From assembly GCF_049800835.1 (NCBI RefSeq), contig NZ_JBNAFU010000002.1:248001-312000 (forward strand): a stretch of 64,000 nt of DNA. The letters are read 5' to 3'. Position numbers and translations under genes: made by a program. The notes beneath the pieces were generated by a model, which worked only from the letters and a program-made list of their open reading frames with translations, was not told where the DNA came from and did not search any database. The first letter of the stretch is position 1. Each line of letters starts with the position of its first letter. Positions 27,820 through 36,535 of this stretch are shown here, in pieces. The DNA is from Dinoroseobacter sp049800835 (lineage in GTDB: Bacteria; Pseudomonadota; Alphaproteobacteria; Rhodobacterales; Rhodobacteraceae).

Positions 27820-28719
27820 CTACAACGTCAGCACCAGAATGAGGACGCTCACCACGAGGATCAGAACGCCAAGAACTTCGCGCCGCGTCGTCTGCTCGCC
27901 AAACAGAAAGGTGGAGGCGATGAAAGAAAACACGAGCTCTATCTGCCCAAGCGCTTTGACATATGCCGCATTCTGCAAGGTGAAGGCCGTGAACCACGCG
28001 AGACTGCCCAGCATGGAGGAAAGGCCAACCCAGACGGACACACGCCAAGAGGCCAGCACGCGCCTGATCTCGCCGCGCTCCCGCAAACGCAACCACAGGG
28101 CCATGGTCAGAGTCTGAAACGCGGTGACAACCATCAGCGTGATGGCCGCACGCTGGAACGGATCTGCGCTGGCCAGTTCGAGCGACGCTCCGCGGTAACC
28201 CACTGCCGAGACGCCGAACAACGCGCCCGAGGCCACCCCAAGCGCGGCTCCCTTGTTGAACAAGCGCCGCCAGTTACCCGTGGCATCCGGCGGGTCCGAT
28301 AACACCACAACGCCGACAAAGCCGACCATGATGGCAAAGGCGGCGCCAAGGCTGACTGCCTCGCCCAACACAATCATGCCCATCAGGGCGGTCAACATCA
28401 CCTCGGTTTTCTTGAATGTGATGCCAATGGCGAAGGCCCGTTCTGCGAACAATGCGACGACACACATCGTGGCGAGGATCTGTGCAAGCCCGCCGACCAG
28501 TGCATAGCCCCAGAACGCAGAGCTGAAGCCCGGCAAGGGCAATTCGCGCGCGGCACTGTAGCCGAGCGCGATCAAGGCCACCAAGGGTGCGGAATAAAGG
28601 AACCGGGAAAAGGTCGCGCCGCCGGTGGACAGGGTGGTTACCTTTAGATGCCGTTGCAGCATGAACCGCAGGTTCTGCGCAAACGCGGCAAAGATCGTCA
28701 CGGGAATCCACAAAGGCAT
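27820..28719 (-). CDS. EamA/DMT-family transporter
   Basis: A 299-residue integral membrane protein with about ten helices and two EamA-like repeats. Typical elements are the FKKTEVMLTALMGMIVLGEAV segment at the end of repeat one and a matching FSFIASTFLFGEQTTRREVLG segment in repeat two. Substrate unknown. The N-terminus is MPLWIPVTIFAAFAQNLRF. It lies upstream of imuA but is separated from it by a LexA-controlled promoter. Confidence 0.83.
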   Translation of the reverse strand: MPLWIPVTIFAAFAQNLRFMLQRHLKVTTLSTGGATFSRFLYSAPLVALIALGYSAARELPLPGFSSAFWGYALVGGLAQILATMCVVALFAERAFAIGITFKKTEVMLTALMGMIVLGEAVSLGAAFAIMVGFVGVVVLSDPPDATGNWRRLFNKGAALGVASGALFGVSAVGYRGASLELASADPFQRAAITLMVVTAFQTLTMALWLRLRERGEIRRVLASWRVSVWVGLSSMLGSLAWFTAFTLQNAAYVKALGQIELVFSFIASTFLFGEQTTRREVLGVLILVVSVLILVLTL

Positions 28720-28788
28720 GCCCGGCTTGTCGCAGGCTTGCTCTTGGCCAGCAAGAGCCTAGGATCGCGCCGGATCAAGGAGAATTGG

Positions 28789-29835
28789 ATGAAGACGAAT
28801 ACACTTGGGCGCGGCGGGCTGCGGGTCAGCGAGTTCTGCCTCGGCACCATGACTTTCGGGACGCAGACTGGGCAGGCAGAGGCGCACGCACAGATCGATG
28901 CGGCTTTGGCCGCAGGGATCAACTTCGTCGATACCGCCGAGATGTATCCGACAACACCGGTGCGCGCGGAAACCATCGGTGATACCGAGACGATCCTTGG
29001 CGCGTGGAACGCGTCAAATCCCGGGCGGCGCGCGGACTACGTGCTCGCCACGAAGGTTTCGGGCGAAGGACTGAAGGCGGTCCGCGACGGCATGCCCATT
29101 TCTCGCCAGACAATCGAAGCGGCCGTAGATGCCTCCCTGCGCCGGTTGGACACGGACTACATCGACCTTTATCAACTGCATTGGCCGAACCGTGGATCCT
29201 ATCACTTCCGGCAGAACTGGACCTATGCACCCAATCCGGTCGGCAAGACCGGTCCGCTCAGCCATATTGTCGAAGTGCTTGAGACATGCCAGGAACTCGT
29301 GAAGGCGGGCAAGCTCCGCCACATCGGGCTGAGTAACGAAACCGCCTGGGGAGTGGCGCAATGGATTCGGGTTTCCGAGGTCAAGCAGCTGCCGCGTGTT
29401 GCTTCGATCCAGAACGAGTATTCCCTGCTCTGCCGCCTGTTCGACACCGATCTTGCAGAGGCGAGTCTCTACGAAGACGTTCCGTGCCTGTCCTTTTCAC
29501 CGCTCGCCGCCGGATTGCTGACGGGCAAGTACCAGGACGGCAAGGTGCCGGACGGCTCGCGCAAGGCGCTGAACGGCAGCCTTGGCGGACGCGCAACGGA
29601 GCGTGTCTATCCCGCAGTTGCCGCCTATGCGGATATTGCGCAGCGGCATGGACTCGACCTTGTGCATATGGCGCTCGCCTTTGCCGCCTCGCGACCGTTC
29701 ATGGGGTCGGTCATTTTCGGCGCCACCTCCCTGCCGCAACTCGACCATATCCTGAACGGACTGGACCTGACGCTGACGGATGAGGTTCTGGCAGAGATCG
29801 ATGCGGCGCATCGGGCTCATCCAATGCCATACTAG
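28789..29835 (+). CDS. Aldo/keto reductase (Tas-like)
   Basis: A 348-residue NADPH-dependent oxidoreductase of the aldo/keto reductase superfamily, Tas/YajO branch. Catalytic residues fit the family: Asp and Tyr in NFVDTAEMYPT, Lys in YVLATKVSG and His in YQLHWPNRG. The C-terminal NADPH site appears as GSVIFGATSLPQLDHIL. Physiological carbonyl substrate unknown. ATG 28789 follows AAGGAGAATTGG. It overlaps the convergent NUDIX gene by 4 bases at its end. Confidence 0.9.
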   Translation: MKTNTLGRGGLRVSEFCLGTMTFGTQTGQAEAHAQIDAALAAGINFVDTAEMYPTTPVRAETIGDTETILGAWNASNPGRRADYVLATKVSGEGLKAVRDGMPISRQTIEAAVDASLRRLDTDYIDLYQLHWPNRGSYHFRQNWTYAPNPVGKTGPLSHIVEVLETCQELVKAGKLRHIGLSNETAWGVAQWIRVSEVKQLPRVASIQNEYSLLCRLFDTDLAEASLYEDVPCLSFSPLAAGLLTGKYQDGKVPDGSRKALNGSLGGRATERVYPAVAAYADIAQRHGLDLVHMALAFAASRPFMGSVIFGATSLPQLDHILNGLDLTLTDEVLAEIDAAHRAHPMPY

Positions 29836-30509
29836 AGGCGCGCGAATTTCGAGAGGGTGTCGTCATGCTGAAAGAAGGGAACACCTTCGGGCGCCGCCAA
29901 ATCCGGCAAAGCGCCTGCGACCTCACCCAGCACGACCTCGGTGATGAACGGCAGGTTCAACGCGCGTGCCTCTGCCAGAGGTACCCAATGCAGGTGGCTC
30001 AACTCGTCTGATGCTTTCGAAAAGTCATCCGGATCATCCATCAAAGCATCCGCAGTGGTCAGTAGAAACCGGGCATCGAACCTGCGCGGACGTCCGGGCG
30101 GGGTGATGGCGCGAAATACGTAGCGCAAGGCCGACGGTGCCGGCTGCGCCCCGCTGGCAAAGAAGCTCTGCCAACTTTCGGATAGCTCAGGCTTGTCAGA
30201 GGCCGGGGCATTGATCCCGAGCCGCAACCCGGTCTCTTCCCAAAGTTCGCGAATGGCCGCCCCGGCCACGGCTGCCGCCGACGTGCCGCGCGCGTCGTGC
30301 CCGAGTTTCGTCCGGCATGAGGGGGCCATTTCATCCACTTGCAACGCTATGGCATCATCGGGGTCCACCGCGCCGCCGGGGAACACATACTTCGAAGGCA
30401 TGAACGCCGCCTTGGCACCGCGTTGACCCATCAGCACGGAGGGCGTCTTCGCATGGGCGTCGCGCACGACGATCACGGTCGCTGCATGTCGAATGGCGGT
30501 TTTGTCCAA
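29832..30509 (-). CDS. NUDIX hydrolase
   Basis: A 225-residue hydrolase of nucleoside diphosphates linked to another moiety, or CoA-type substrates. The NUDIX box reads as FPGGAVD followed, after an insertion, by AAIRELWEETGLRLG, whose REL-EETG residues bind the metal. The insertion between the Gly and the REXXEE part and the length of 225 recall the NUDT7/NUDT19-like or RNA-pyrophosphohydrolase-distant branches. Substrate unknown. The DUF983 gene follows on the same strand, 24 bases away in the upstream direction. Confidence 0.85.
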   Translation of the reverse strand: MDKTAIRHAATVIVVRDAHAKTPSVLMGQRGAKAAFMPSKYVFPGGAVDPDDAIALQVDEMAPSCRTKLGHDARGTSAAAVAGAAIRELWEETGLRLGINAPASDKPELSESWQSFFASGAQPAPSALRYVFRAITPPGRPRRFDARFLLTTADALMDDPDDFSKASDELSHLHWVPLAEARALNLPFITEVVLGEVAGALPDLAAPEGVPFFQHDDTLSKFARL

Positions 30510-30533
30510 CTCTGTCTCCCGGCGTAGGGGCGC

Positions 30534-30932
30534 TCAGGGGGCAGGTGCCGATGGCGTGTCGAAACCATGCAGGCGACGCGCCCATTGGTATCCGATCATC
30601 GCCCCTTTGAGTCGTGGCAGAAGATAGAGCGAAGCTGCAACGCACCCAACCGAGAAAACCGCGATAATGTTCAAGGGATCGGGCCGGAGTGCTACGAAAT
30701 ACCAGTGCAGCAGCGGGGCCATCAGATGCCCGACGATCAGAATGGTCAGATAGGCGGGCCCGTCGTCGGCTCTATGTCCAGACAGGTGTTGGCCGCAGAC
30801 GGGGCAGCTGTCGCGCACCTTCAGGTATCCGCGCATCATTGGTCCCGCGCCGCACGAAGGGCATCGTCTACGCCACCCACGGAAGAGTGACGGGCGCAGC
30901 TCTCGCTCCGCCTGATTGGCTTCGGTTGTCAT
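30534..30932 (-). CDS. DUF983 family zinc-ribbon membrane protein
   Basis: A 132-residue protein. A Cys4 zinc ribbon (CPSCG near 20, CPVCG near 40) precedes two transmembrane helices (about 58-80 and 84-105). The GHRADDGPAYLTI junction is characteristic of DUF983. The family often neighbours cytochrome oxidase or NUDIX genes in Rhodobacteraceae, as here with the NUDIX gene downstream. Function unknown. Confidence 0.87.
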   Translation of the reverse strand: MTTEANQAERELRPSLFRGWRRRCPSCGAGPMMRGYLKVRDSCPVCGQHLSGHRADDGPAYLTILIVGHLMAPLLHWYFVALRPDPLNIIAVFSVGCVAASLYLLPRLKGAMIGYQWARRLHGFDTPSAPAP

Positions 30933-31134
30933 TGTGGGCTCCCAAACCCTGTTCGCGCAAACATCCTAAGCCCCCTTGCCCCAAAGGTCTGCTTGACAAC
31001 TTGTCTTGCGTCGGGATGTCGCAAATTCAGAGGGAAAGATTTTTTTTTGTAAAAGTGCGACGGAATCTTCGGCGTGCAGCGTGTGTGTTGGTAAGGCGAC
31101 CGCAAAAGGTGGGCGCCCAACCAAAGGACAAACG

Positions 31135-31620
31135 ATGAAAGCACACATGAAACCGACCCTTACCCTTGCCGTCTTGCTTGTGATGGGCGCGACAAGCCTT
31201 GCCATGGCTTCCCCTGGTGGGCGCGACCTGGATCGCACCGAAATCCGCGAGGAGATGTTCAATCGCCTCGACGCCGATGGTGACGGCCAGTTTTCCCGAG
31301 ACGAGATCGAAAACCTCGCCGCATCCCGTTTTCAGGACGCCGACAGCGATGGCGACGGGTTCCTCAGCCTCGAGGAAGTGCAGGCCGCGGCTGCGGCGCG
31401 CATGGCTGACCGAGCAGACCGCATGAGCACGCGCATGATGGACCGGCTGGATGCGAATGATGACGGGCGCCTCAGCCCCGATGAAATGGCGCGCTCGGAT
31501 CGTCGTAGTGAACGCCTGTTCGAACGCGCGGATGTTGACGGTGACGGTGTGGTGACACGCGCAGAGTTCATGAGTGTGGAACGCCCCGAAGGCCGCCACC
31601 GTGGACATGAGCGCAAGTAG
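31135..31620 (+). CDS. Exported EF-hand calcium-binding protein
   Basis: A 161-residue periplasmic protein. The signal peptide (about 1-24, ending AMA) is followed by four EF-hand loops: DADGDGQFSRDE, DSDGDGFLSLEE, DANDDGRLSPDE and DVDGDGVVTRAE, each with the expected acidic positions 1, 3, 5 and 12. It is a likely calcium sensor or buffer. It lies just upstream of an ECF sigma factor and a Spy-like protein, suggesting an envelope-stress module. ATG 31135 follows AAAGGACAAACG. A 12-base gap-free poly-T/A-rich tract lies about 90 bases upstream. Confidence 0.88.
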   Translation: MKAHMKPTLTLAVLLVMGATSLAMASPGGRDLDRTEIREEMFNRLDADGDGQFSRDEIENLAASRFQDADSDGDGFLSLEEVQAAAAARMADRADRMSTRMMDRLDANDDGRLSPDEMARSDRRSERLFERADVDGDGVVTRAEFMSVERPEGRHRGHERK

Positions 31621-31703
31621 TCACGCGCCGGATATCAGGTCAGCGCGTGGCGGACAGGGTCTGCGCGCTGGCCCGAGACACAGGATCGGGCTAGGCCTGC
31701 GGT

Positions 31704-32315
31704 ATGACACGCGTATCCTCGACGGACATGTCCATCCCGGACTCGGTCTGGCTGGTTCGGTATTGCAATGGCGATCCCGACGCGGCCCGTGTGTTGACGG
31801 CGCGCCTTGCGCCCAAGGCATTCAGCTATGCGATGCGCTTGTTGCACGATCGGGCCGAAGCCGAAGATGTCGCCCAGGAGGGCATGCTGCGTCTGTGGAA
31901 CCGTGCGGCGAACTGGGATCAGGGTGGCCCGGCGCAGCCAGCCACCTGGCTTTTGCGCGTGGTGCGTAACCTGTGCATCGACCGCTTGCGCCGCGCGTCC
32001 GGCATCCCGCAGGCGATGAGTGATGACGAGTGGCTTGACCGCATTGCCGATACCGGGCCGTCAGCGGCCAGCATCGTGCTGGAGAAAAGTCGCTCCGCCG
32101 CTCTGGAAACGGCGCTTGCCACACTCCCGTCGCGCCAGCGCGAAGCGGTTGTTCTTCGGCACCTCGAAGAGATGGCAAATCCGGAAATTGCGGCCATCAT
32201 GGACATCTCCGTAGAGGCCGTTGAAAGTCTTATTGCGCGCGGACGGCGCGCGCTGAAAGAGAACCTGGCACAACGCCGGTTTGAACTGGGATATGAAGAT
32301 GACCCACGACCCTGA
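31704..32315 (+). CDS. ECF-type RNA polymerase sigma factor
   Basis: A 203-residue sigma-70 family factor with region 2 (about 25-95: AMRLLHDRAEAEDVAQEGMLRLW and TWLLRVVRNLCIDRLRR) and region 4 (about 130-190: LATLPSRQREAVVLRHLEEM, MDISVEAVESLIARGRRAL). Regions 1 and 3 are absent, as in ECF sigma factors. The next gene overlaps it and encodes a short single-pass protein that fits an anti-sigma factor. An internal ATG at 31728 is an alternative start. Confidence 0.9.
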   Translation: MTRVSSTDMSIPDSVWLVRYCNGDPDAARVLTARLAPKAFSYAMRLLHDRAEAEDVAQEGMLRLWNRAANWDQGGPAQPATWLLRVVRNLCIDRLRRASGIPQAMSDDEWLDRIADTGPSAASIVLEKSRSAALETALATLPSRQREAVVLRHLEEMANPEIAAIMDISVEAVESLIARGRRALKENLAQRRFELGYEDDPRP

Positions 32316-32664
32316 GTCCGACCTTGATCCTCTGCTGGACATGTTTTCGGCCGCGCGGCAGGACCGTGCCCGCCCGTCACCGGACTTCATGGAGCGGGTC
32401 GCACGGGACGGATTGAATGTGCAGGCCACCTTGGTCAGTGCACCAAAGCCGATCCGCGCGCGCCCCCGGTGGCGGATAAGCCTGCCGGATTGGCGCCCAC
32501 TGGGCGGTTTGGCGGTCTGCCTGATGCTCGGCATCGGGCTCGGAAGTGGCTTTTCCACACAATTGAGCTTGCTCGGTACGGAATACCTGTCCGGAGGCAT
32601 CGTATCGGGCGGTGATTTGTTTCTTGCGAACTACGACGATGTCTTGCTGCTGGAGGGGGGGTAG
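32299..32664 (+). CDS. Single-pass membrane protein, probable anti-sigma factor
   Basis: A 121-residue protein with a cytoplasmic N-terminal half of about 60 residues and one transmembrane helix (about 75-95), then a short periplasmic tail. It overlaps the sigma gene by 17 bases and is followed immediately by the Spy-like gene, the arrangement of ECF sigma/anti-sigma pairs. There is no zinc-binding HxxxCxxC anti-sigma motif, so the assignment rests on position and topology. ATG 32299 has GGGA 8 bases upstream; ATG 32293 is an alternative. Confidence 0.6.
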   Translation: MTHDPESDLDPLLDMFSAARQDRARPSPDFMERVARDGLNVQATLVSAPKPIRARPRWRISLPDWRPLGGLAVCLMLGIGLGSGFSTQLSLLGTEYLSGGIVSGGDLFLANYDDVLLLEGG

Positions 32665-33177
32665 ATGGACCCTGTCGAAACGCCACCTCGAACGGGCTGG
32701 GGGCGCGGGCGCACGTTGCTCTTTTACGGCTCGCTTGCGGCAAACCTTTTGATCTTGGGCTTGGTTATCGGAGCGGTGGCATTTGGCGGTCGGACTGCGC
32801 CACGCGGTGCACTCGACGGGCAGGTGCCGATGTTGCGCGCCTTGTCGGACGCCGAACAACGCAGTTTCTTGCGCGAGATACGCGCCGGTCGACCCGATCG
32901 TATTGAACGTGCCGGTGCGGCGATGCGGCGGGCTCGCCAGATGCTCAATCTGCTCCGCGCCGACACGTTTGATGCGCAAGCGTTCGAAGCCTTGATGGAA
33001 CAGCAGAGCGACGGGGCCTTGCGACGCGCAAAAGCGGGGCGTGCTGCCTTGGTAGAGGTCGTTTCGGCGATGGATGCCGACGCGCGCCGGGCATATGCGA
33101 CCCGGCTGGAACAGGAGTTTCGGAAGTCAGTCCGGGATCGCAGGGCGCCGGGCGGCAAATCCGAGCGGCCCGATTAG
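32665..33177 (+). CDS. Spy/CpxP-like periplasmic heavy-metal-sensor family protein
   Basis: A 170-residue protein with one N-terminal membrane anchor (about 18-42) and a helical periplasmic domain rich in Arg, Ala and Glu (LSDAEQRSFLREIR, FEALMEQQSDGALRRAKAGR). This pattern matches the 'periplasmic heavy metal sensor' family related to CpxP/Spy/CnrX. It starts at the base after the preceding stop codon. With the EF-hand protein and sigma factor it probably forms an envelope-sensing circuit; the signal is not readable from sequence. Confidence 0.75.
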   Translation: MDPVETPPRTGWGRGRTLLFYGSLAANLLILGLVIGAVAFGGRTAPRGALDGQVPMLRALSDAEQRSFLREIRAGRPDRIERAGAAMRRARQMLNLLRADTFDAQAFEALMEQQSDGALRRAKAGRAALVEVVSAMDADARRAYATRLEQEFRKSVRDRRAPGGKSERPD

Positions 33178-33179
33178 GC

Positions 33180-34571
33180 TCAGGCTGCGGTCTGACCCGG
33201 GCTGATCACGATCTGGTTGCGCCCTTCGGCCTTCGCCGCGTAGAGCGCGCGGTCTGCCCGGTCGAGAATTTCCGAAACGCTTGCGGTTGGCTCGGTTCTG
33301 CCGCCCGCAGCAAGGCCGATACTGATGGTCACGCCGACTTCGGCGTTGGTCGGGGCCGGGATCGGCACCGGCGCGGCCTCGATCTTGCTGCGCAGACGTT
33401 CGGCCACTTGCGCGGCGGTTGTCATGTCCGTGTCCGGTAGGACAATCATGAATTCTTCGCCGCCGATACGCGCAACAATATCGAGGGACCGCAAATGCGT
33501 CCGAAGCCGCGCTGCGGTTTCGCGCAGCACCTGATCGCCTGCCGCATGACCGTGACGGTCATTGACTGTCTTGAAGTGGTCAAAGTCCAGCAGCAGCACT
33601 GCAAAGTCACGGTTTTCCCGGGCTGACTCGGTCGCGAGGTTTGCCAGTTGGCTCATCCCGAAGCGGCGATTGTAGAGTCCGGTCAAAGGATCGATGACAG
33701 CGAGCCTCAGGCGCTCCGACATCTCTCCTCTCAGCTTGTCCGTGGCTCGCTTCCTCTGCAATTGGGAGCGCAATCGCAGGGCCATTTCGTCTATGCTGAC
33801 CGGTGCGTAAACGACGTCATCAGCCCCCAGATCCAATGCGCGTGCGGCGAGAGCGGCCTCGCCGGCGCGGACGACGAAAATCTGCCCTGCATGGCGCGTT
33901 GCCGGGCGCGATCGCAGCTCCGACAGGATGTCGATGCCCTGATCGGGGCGCTGCGCATCCGCTTCGATCACGAAGACCTGCGCCTGGTCCTTGCTGGCCT
34001 CCAGTGCTTCGGGACGCGAGAGAACACGGACATCCTCGCGGATACGGGTGCGCAGTCCGTTCGCCCAGCCCGGTCCCGCCCCGTCCGGTGCAAGCACAAG
34101 GCTTATGCATTCATTGCGGGGGCCGGCAAAGCCCGTCTGCGCGTCGGCAAACCCCTCAAGTTCCGGGGTTCGCGCCTGCTCCAGCAGTTCCGCTGCGTGA
34201 GAATGGGACCGCAGAAGACTGCGCACGCGCGCAAGCAGCGTGACCTCCGACAGGGGCTTGGACAGAAACTCCTCCGCCCCGCACGCAAGACCGCGCAGCC
34301 GCGCATCGGTGTCTTCCAGCGACGTGATCATGATGATCGGGATGTCTGCGGTCTTGGGGTCCGCTTTCAGGCGCTCACACACCGTGAATCCATCAAGGTC
34401 GGGCATGACTACATCAAGCAGGATAAGATCCGGCGACGCCTTCCGCGCCATTTCAAGGCCCTGCCGACCACTGTCGGCGAGCAAAACCTGATAGCAGGCC
34501 GAGGCCAGCTTGACCTTCATGACGATCCGGTTTGTTGCAACGTCGTCGATGACGAGTATTGTTCCGGACAT
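33180..34571 (-). CDS. PleD-like diguanylate cyclase response regulator
   Basis: A 463-residue protein with REC-REC'-GGDEF architecture as in Caulobacter PleD. REC1 (about 4-120) has the acidic pair IDD and the phosphoacceptor Asp in LILLDVVMPDLDG. The second receiver (about 150-270) is degenerate. The GGDEF domain (about 300-455) has an intact GGEEF and an inhibitory I-site RSLD five residues before it, so it should make c-di-GMP with product inhibition. It ends 2 bases from the convergent Spy-like gene. Confidence 0.92.
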   Translation of the reverse strand: MSGTILVIDDVATNRIVMKVKLASACYQVLLADSGRQGLEMARKASPDLILLDVVMPDLDGFTVCERLKADPKTADIPIIMITSLEDTDARLRGLACGAEEFLSKPLSEVTLLARVRSLLRSHSHAAELLEQARTPELEGFADAQTGFAGPRNECISLVLAPDGAGPGWANGLRTRIREDVRVLSRPEALEASKDQAQVFVIEADAQRPDQGIDILSELRSRPATRHAGQIFVVRAGEAALAARALDLGADDVVYAPVSIDEMALRLRSQLQRKRATDKLRGEMSERLRLAVIDPLTGLYNRRFGMSQLANLATESARENRDFAVLLLDFDHFKTVNDRHGHAAGDQVLRETAARLRTHLRSLDIVARIGGEEFMIVLPDTDMTTAAQVAERLRSKIEAAPVPIPAPTNAEVGVTISIGLAAGGRTEPTASVSEILDRADRALYAAKAEGRNQIVISPGQTAA

Positions 34572-34654
34572 CGTTGCTCCCTTTACCTTTTGGTAAACAG
34601 GTTTAGGGCCAGAGTGGTTAACAAACGGTTAGGGTCTTCTGGGGAGGAGGCGAT

Positions 34655-34933
34655 ATGCAGCAGGAATCCGCCGAGGCGATCGCGCTCAAGGCGCTCGCTT
34701 GGATTGCCTCGGACGAGGAATTGCTGGGCGTGTTCATGGGAGCGACGGGCGCCAGTCCCGAGGATTTGAAGGCACGCCTGAACGAGCCAGAGTTCCTGGT
34801 CTCGATCCTCGAGTTTCTGACAATGGACGATGCGTGGGTGGTCAGGTTCTGCGACACCCATCGTTTGAACTACGAGGCTCCGCTCGAAGCAAAGCAGTCC
34901 CTGCCAGGGGGTGGACAGGTACACTGGACCTGA
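34655..34933 (+). CDS. DUF3572 family protein
   Basis: A 92-residue small helical protein of DUF3572, found mainly in alphaproteobacteria. Signature stretches are ALKALAWIASDEELLGVFM and PEFLVSILEFLTMDDAWVVRFC. Function unknown. It is divergent from the PleD-like gene. ATG 34655 follows GGGGAGGAGGCG. Confidence 0.85.
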   Translation: MQQESAEAIALKALAWIASDEELLGVFMGATGASPEDLKARLNEPEFLVSILEFLTMDDAWVVRFCDTHRLNYEAPLEAKQSLPGGGQVHWT

Positions 34934-35171
34934 TCGCCAATGCCGCGTCAAACCGACGCGAAATAATCTTGCTTGCGACAATCACCTGAAAATGTGCAAG
35001 AATTGACACTGGGTAAGACCGGACGAGCGTATCTTGCGGCCGTCCGGATGGGAGAAATTGGACCTGTTCTTTCGTGTGTGCGGCCCTCGCTTGCGCACGC
35101 GGTCTGGCGGGTCGCCTGTAAGCGGAAACGCGGACCGGGACACACAGCGCGTGGGCGCGGGGTCGGACAGC

Positions 35172-35894
35172 ATGCTCGCAGGAGTCATTTTTGATAAAGA
35201 CGGAACGCTGTTCGATTTTCAGCGCACCTGGGGCAGTTGGGCGCAACGAGCCCTCGCCCGGTTGGCGCGTGGCGATGACACGACGTGCCAGCGTCTGTCC
35301 GACGCCGTGCGGTTTGACAGGCTACTGGGGCGGTTCCATGCCGACAGTCCCGCGATCGCGGGAACAAATGCCGAGATTGCGATCATCCTCGCCGCTGAAC
35401 TCCCCGAGCGCAGCGAGGAGGAAGTGTTGCTGGAACTGAATGGCATGGCACAGTGCGTGACCCTTTCGGAAGCGACGCCGCTTGTGCCTTTCCTGAGCGG
35501 TCTGGCGGGGTCGGGCCTGCGGCTGGGCGTTGCCACCAACGACACCGAAGATGCCGCACGCGCGCATTTGCAGTCCGCAGGTGCCCTGAGCCATTTTGAC
35601 CAGGTTTTTGGCTATGATAGCGGCTATGGCGCCAAACCGGACCCAGGCATGTTGTACGCGTTTTGCGATTTCGAAGGGCTTGATCCTTCAACTGTGATCA
35701 TGGTGGGCGACAGCACCCATGATCTGCGTGCGGGCCGTGCGGCGGGAATGAAAACGATCGGCGTTTTGACCGGCATGGCAACGGAACCCGATCTCGCCCC
35801 CCTGGCGGACGAGGTTCTGCCTGACATCGGGCAAATGATGCAAGGCCGTCTGGTCGCGGAAATGACCGCACCGGCACAGCGCGAGCGCGCCTGA
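35172..35894 (+). CDS. HAD-superfamily phosphatase (phosphoglycolate phosphatase-like)
   Basis: A 240-residue HAD hydrolase. Motif I is VIFDKDGTLFD (nucleophile and general acid Asp), motif II VATND, motif III the Lys in GAKPDPG, and motif IV MVGDSTHDLRAG. A helical cap lies between motifs I and II. It most resembles Gph-type phosphatases, but the substrate is not certain. The frame is open upstream to 35034, but that part is not family-like, so ATG 35172 is chosen. The 238 bases before it show only a short hairpin (CGCGTC/GACGCG, 34944-34960). Confidence 0.87.
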   Translation: MLAGVIFDKDGTLFDFQRTWGSWAQRALARLARGDDTTCQRLSDAVRFDRLLGRFHADSPAIAGTNAEIAIILAAELPERSEEEVLLELNGMAQCVTLSEATPLVPFLSGLAGSGLRLGVATNDTEDAARAHLQSAGALSHFDQVFGYDSGYGAKPDPGMLYAFCDFEGLDPSTVIMVGDSTHDLRAGRAAGMKTIGVLTGMATEPDLAPLADEVLPDIGQMMQGRLVAEMTAPAQRERA

Positions 35895-35917
35895 ACGAAG
35901 CGCTCGCTTCCCCTGTT

Positions 35918-36292
35918 CTAACCGACGACGTTGTACCCGCGGCCACGCATGCAGTTGCGTACGATCGCCTCTCGGTTGGCGTTGTTCTGGATCGCGCTTC
36001 CGGTGGCCCCCGCCAAGGCACCCACAGCGGCAGCGCGACCAAGATTGTCGCTGTTGTCGTTGAAGATCACCGAGGAGGCACCTGCAACTGCGGCACCGGT
36101 TGCGGCTGACCCCGCGGTGCGGCCATCCACGACCGACTGGCTGGCGGCAAGGTTCTGGCATTGCGCCAGATCGCTGTTGAAGTTCGGGCCCACTGCGCCG
36201 TCGATCACCGGCACGTAGTTGGCGCCGGAGTTGGCGCAGGCGCTCATCAACGCGGCAGTGGCAAGCAGGGCCATGTATTTGGCATGGATCAT
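35918..36292 (-). CDS. Glycine-zipper lipoprotein
   Basis: A 124-residue outer- or inner-membrane lipoprotein. The signal peptide ends with lipobox MSAC (Cys19). Two glycine-zipper stretches follow (GSAATGAAVAGASS near 63 and GRAAAVGALAGATG near 85), expected to insert or pack in the membrane as in the SlyB/OmpA-like glycine-zipper group. The C-terminus RNCMRGRGYNVVG is typical of this small family. Function unknown. Possible later start at Met7. Confidence 0.8.
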   Translation of the reverse strand: MIHAKYMALLATAALMSACANSGANYVPVIDGAVGPNFNSDLAQCQNLAASQSVVDGRTAGSAATGAAVAGASSVIFNDNSDNLGRAAAVGALAGATGSAIQNNANREAIVRNCMRGRGYNVVG

Positions 36293-36535
36293 ATGGTGTT
36301 CCTTCTGGTCGTTTCAGCCTGACTTCGTAGGGCGAGCTTTAGCAAGAGGTGCCATGCGGCATGGCGCTAAGCGATAGCAGTCCTTCCAGAGGGTTGCCTA
36401 GGCCCAAAGAGAACTCGGGTCACGACCGGCGGTATCTGACTTGCGACCGCATGTCTAAAACGACAGCAACGGTCGGTTTCTGCCCCGCGCGCGACTGCGT
36501 CTCGCGGTTTCATGGAACCAGTGGCGGAGGATCGC

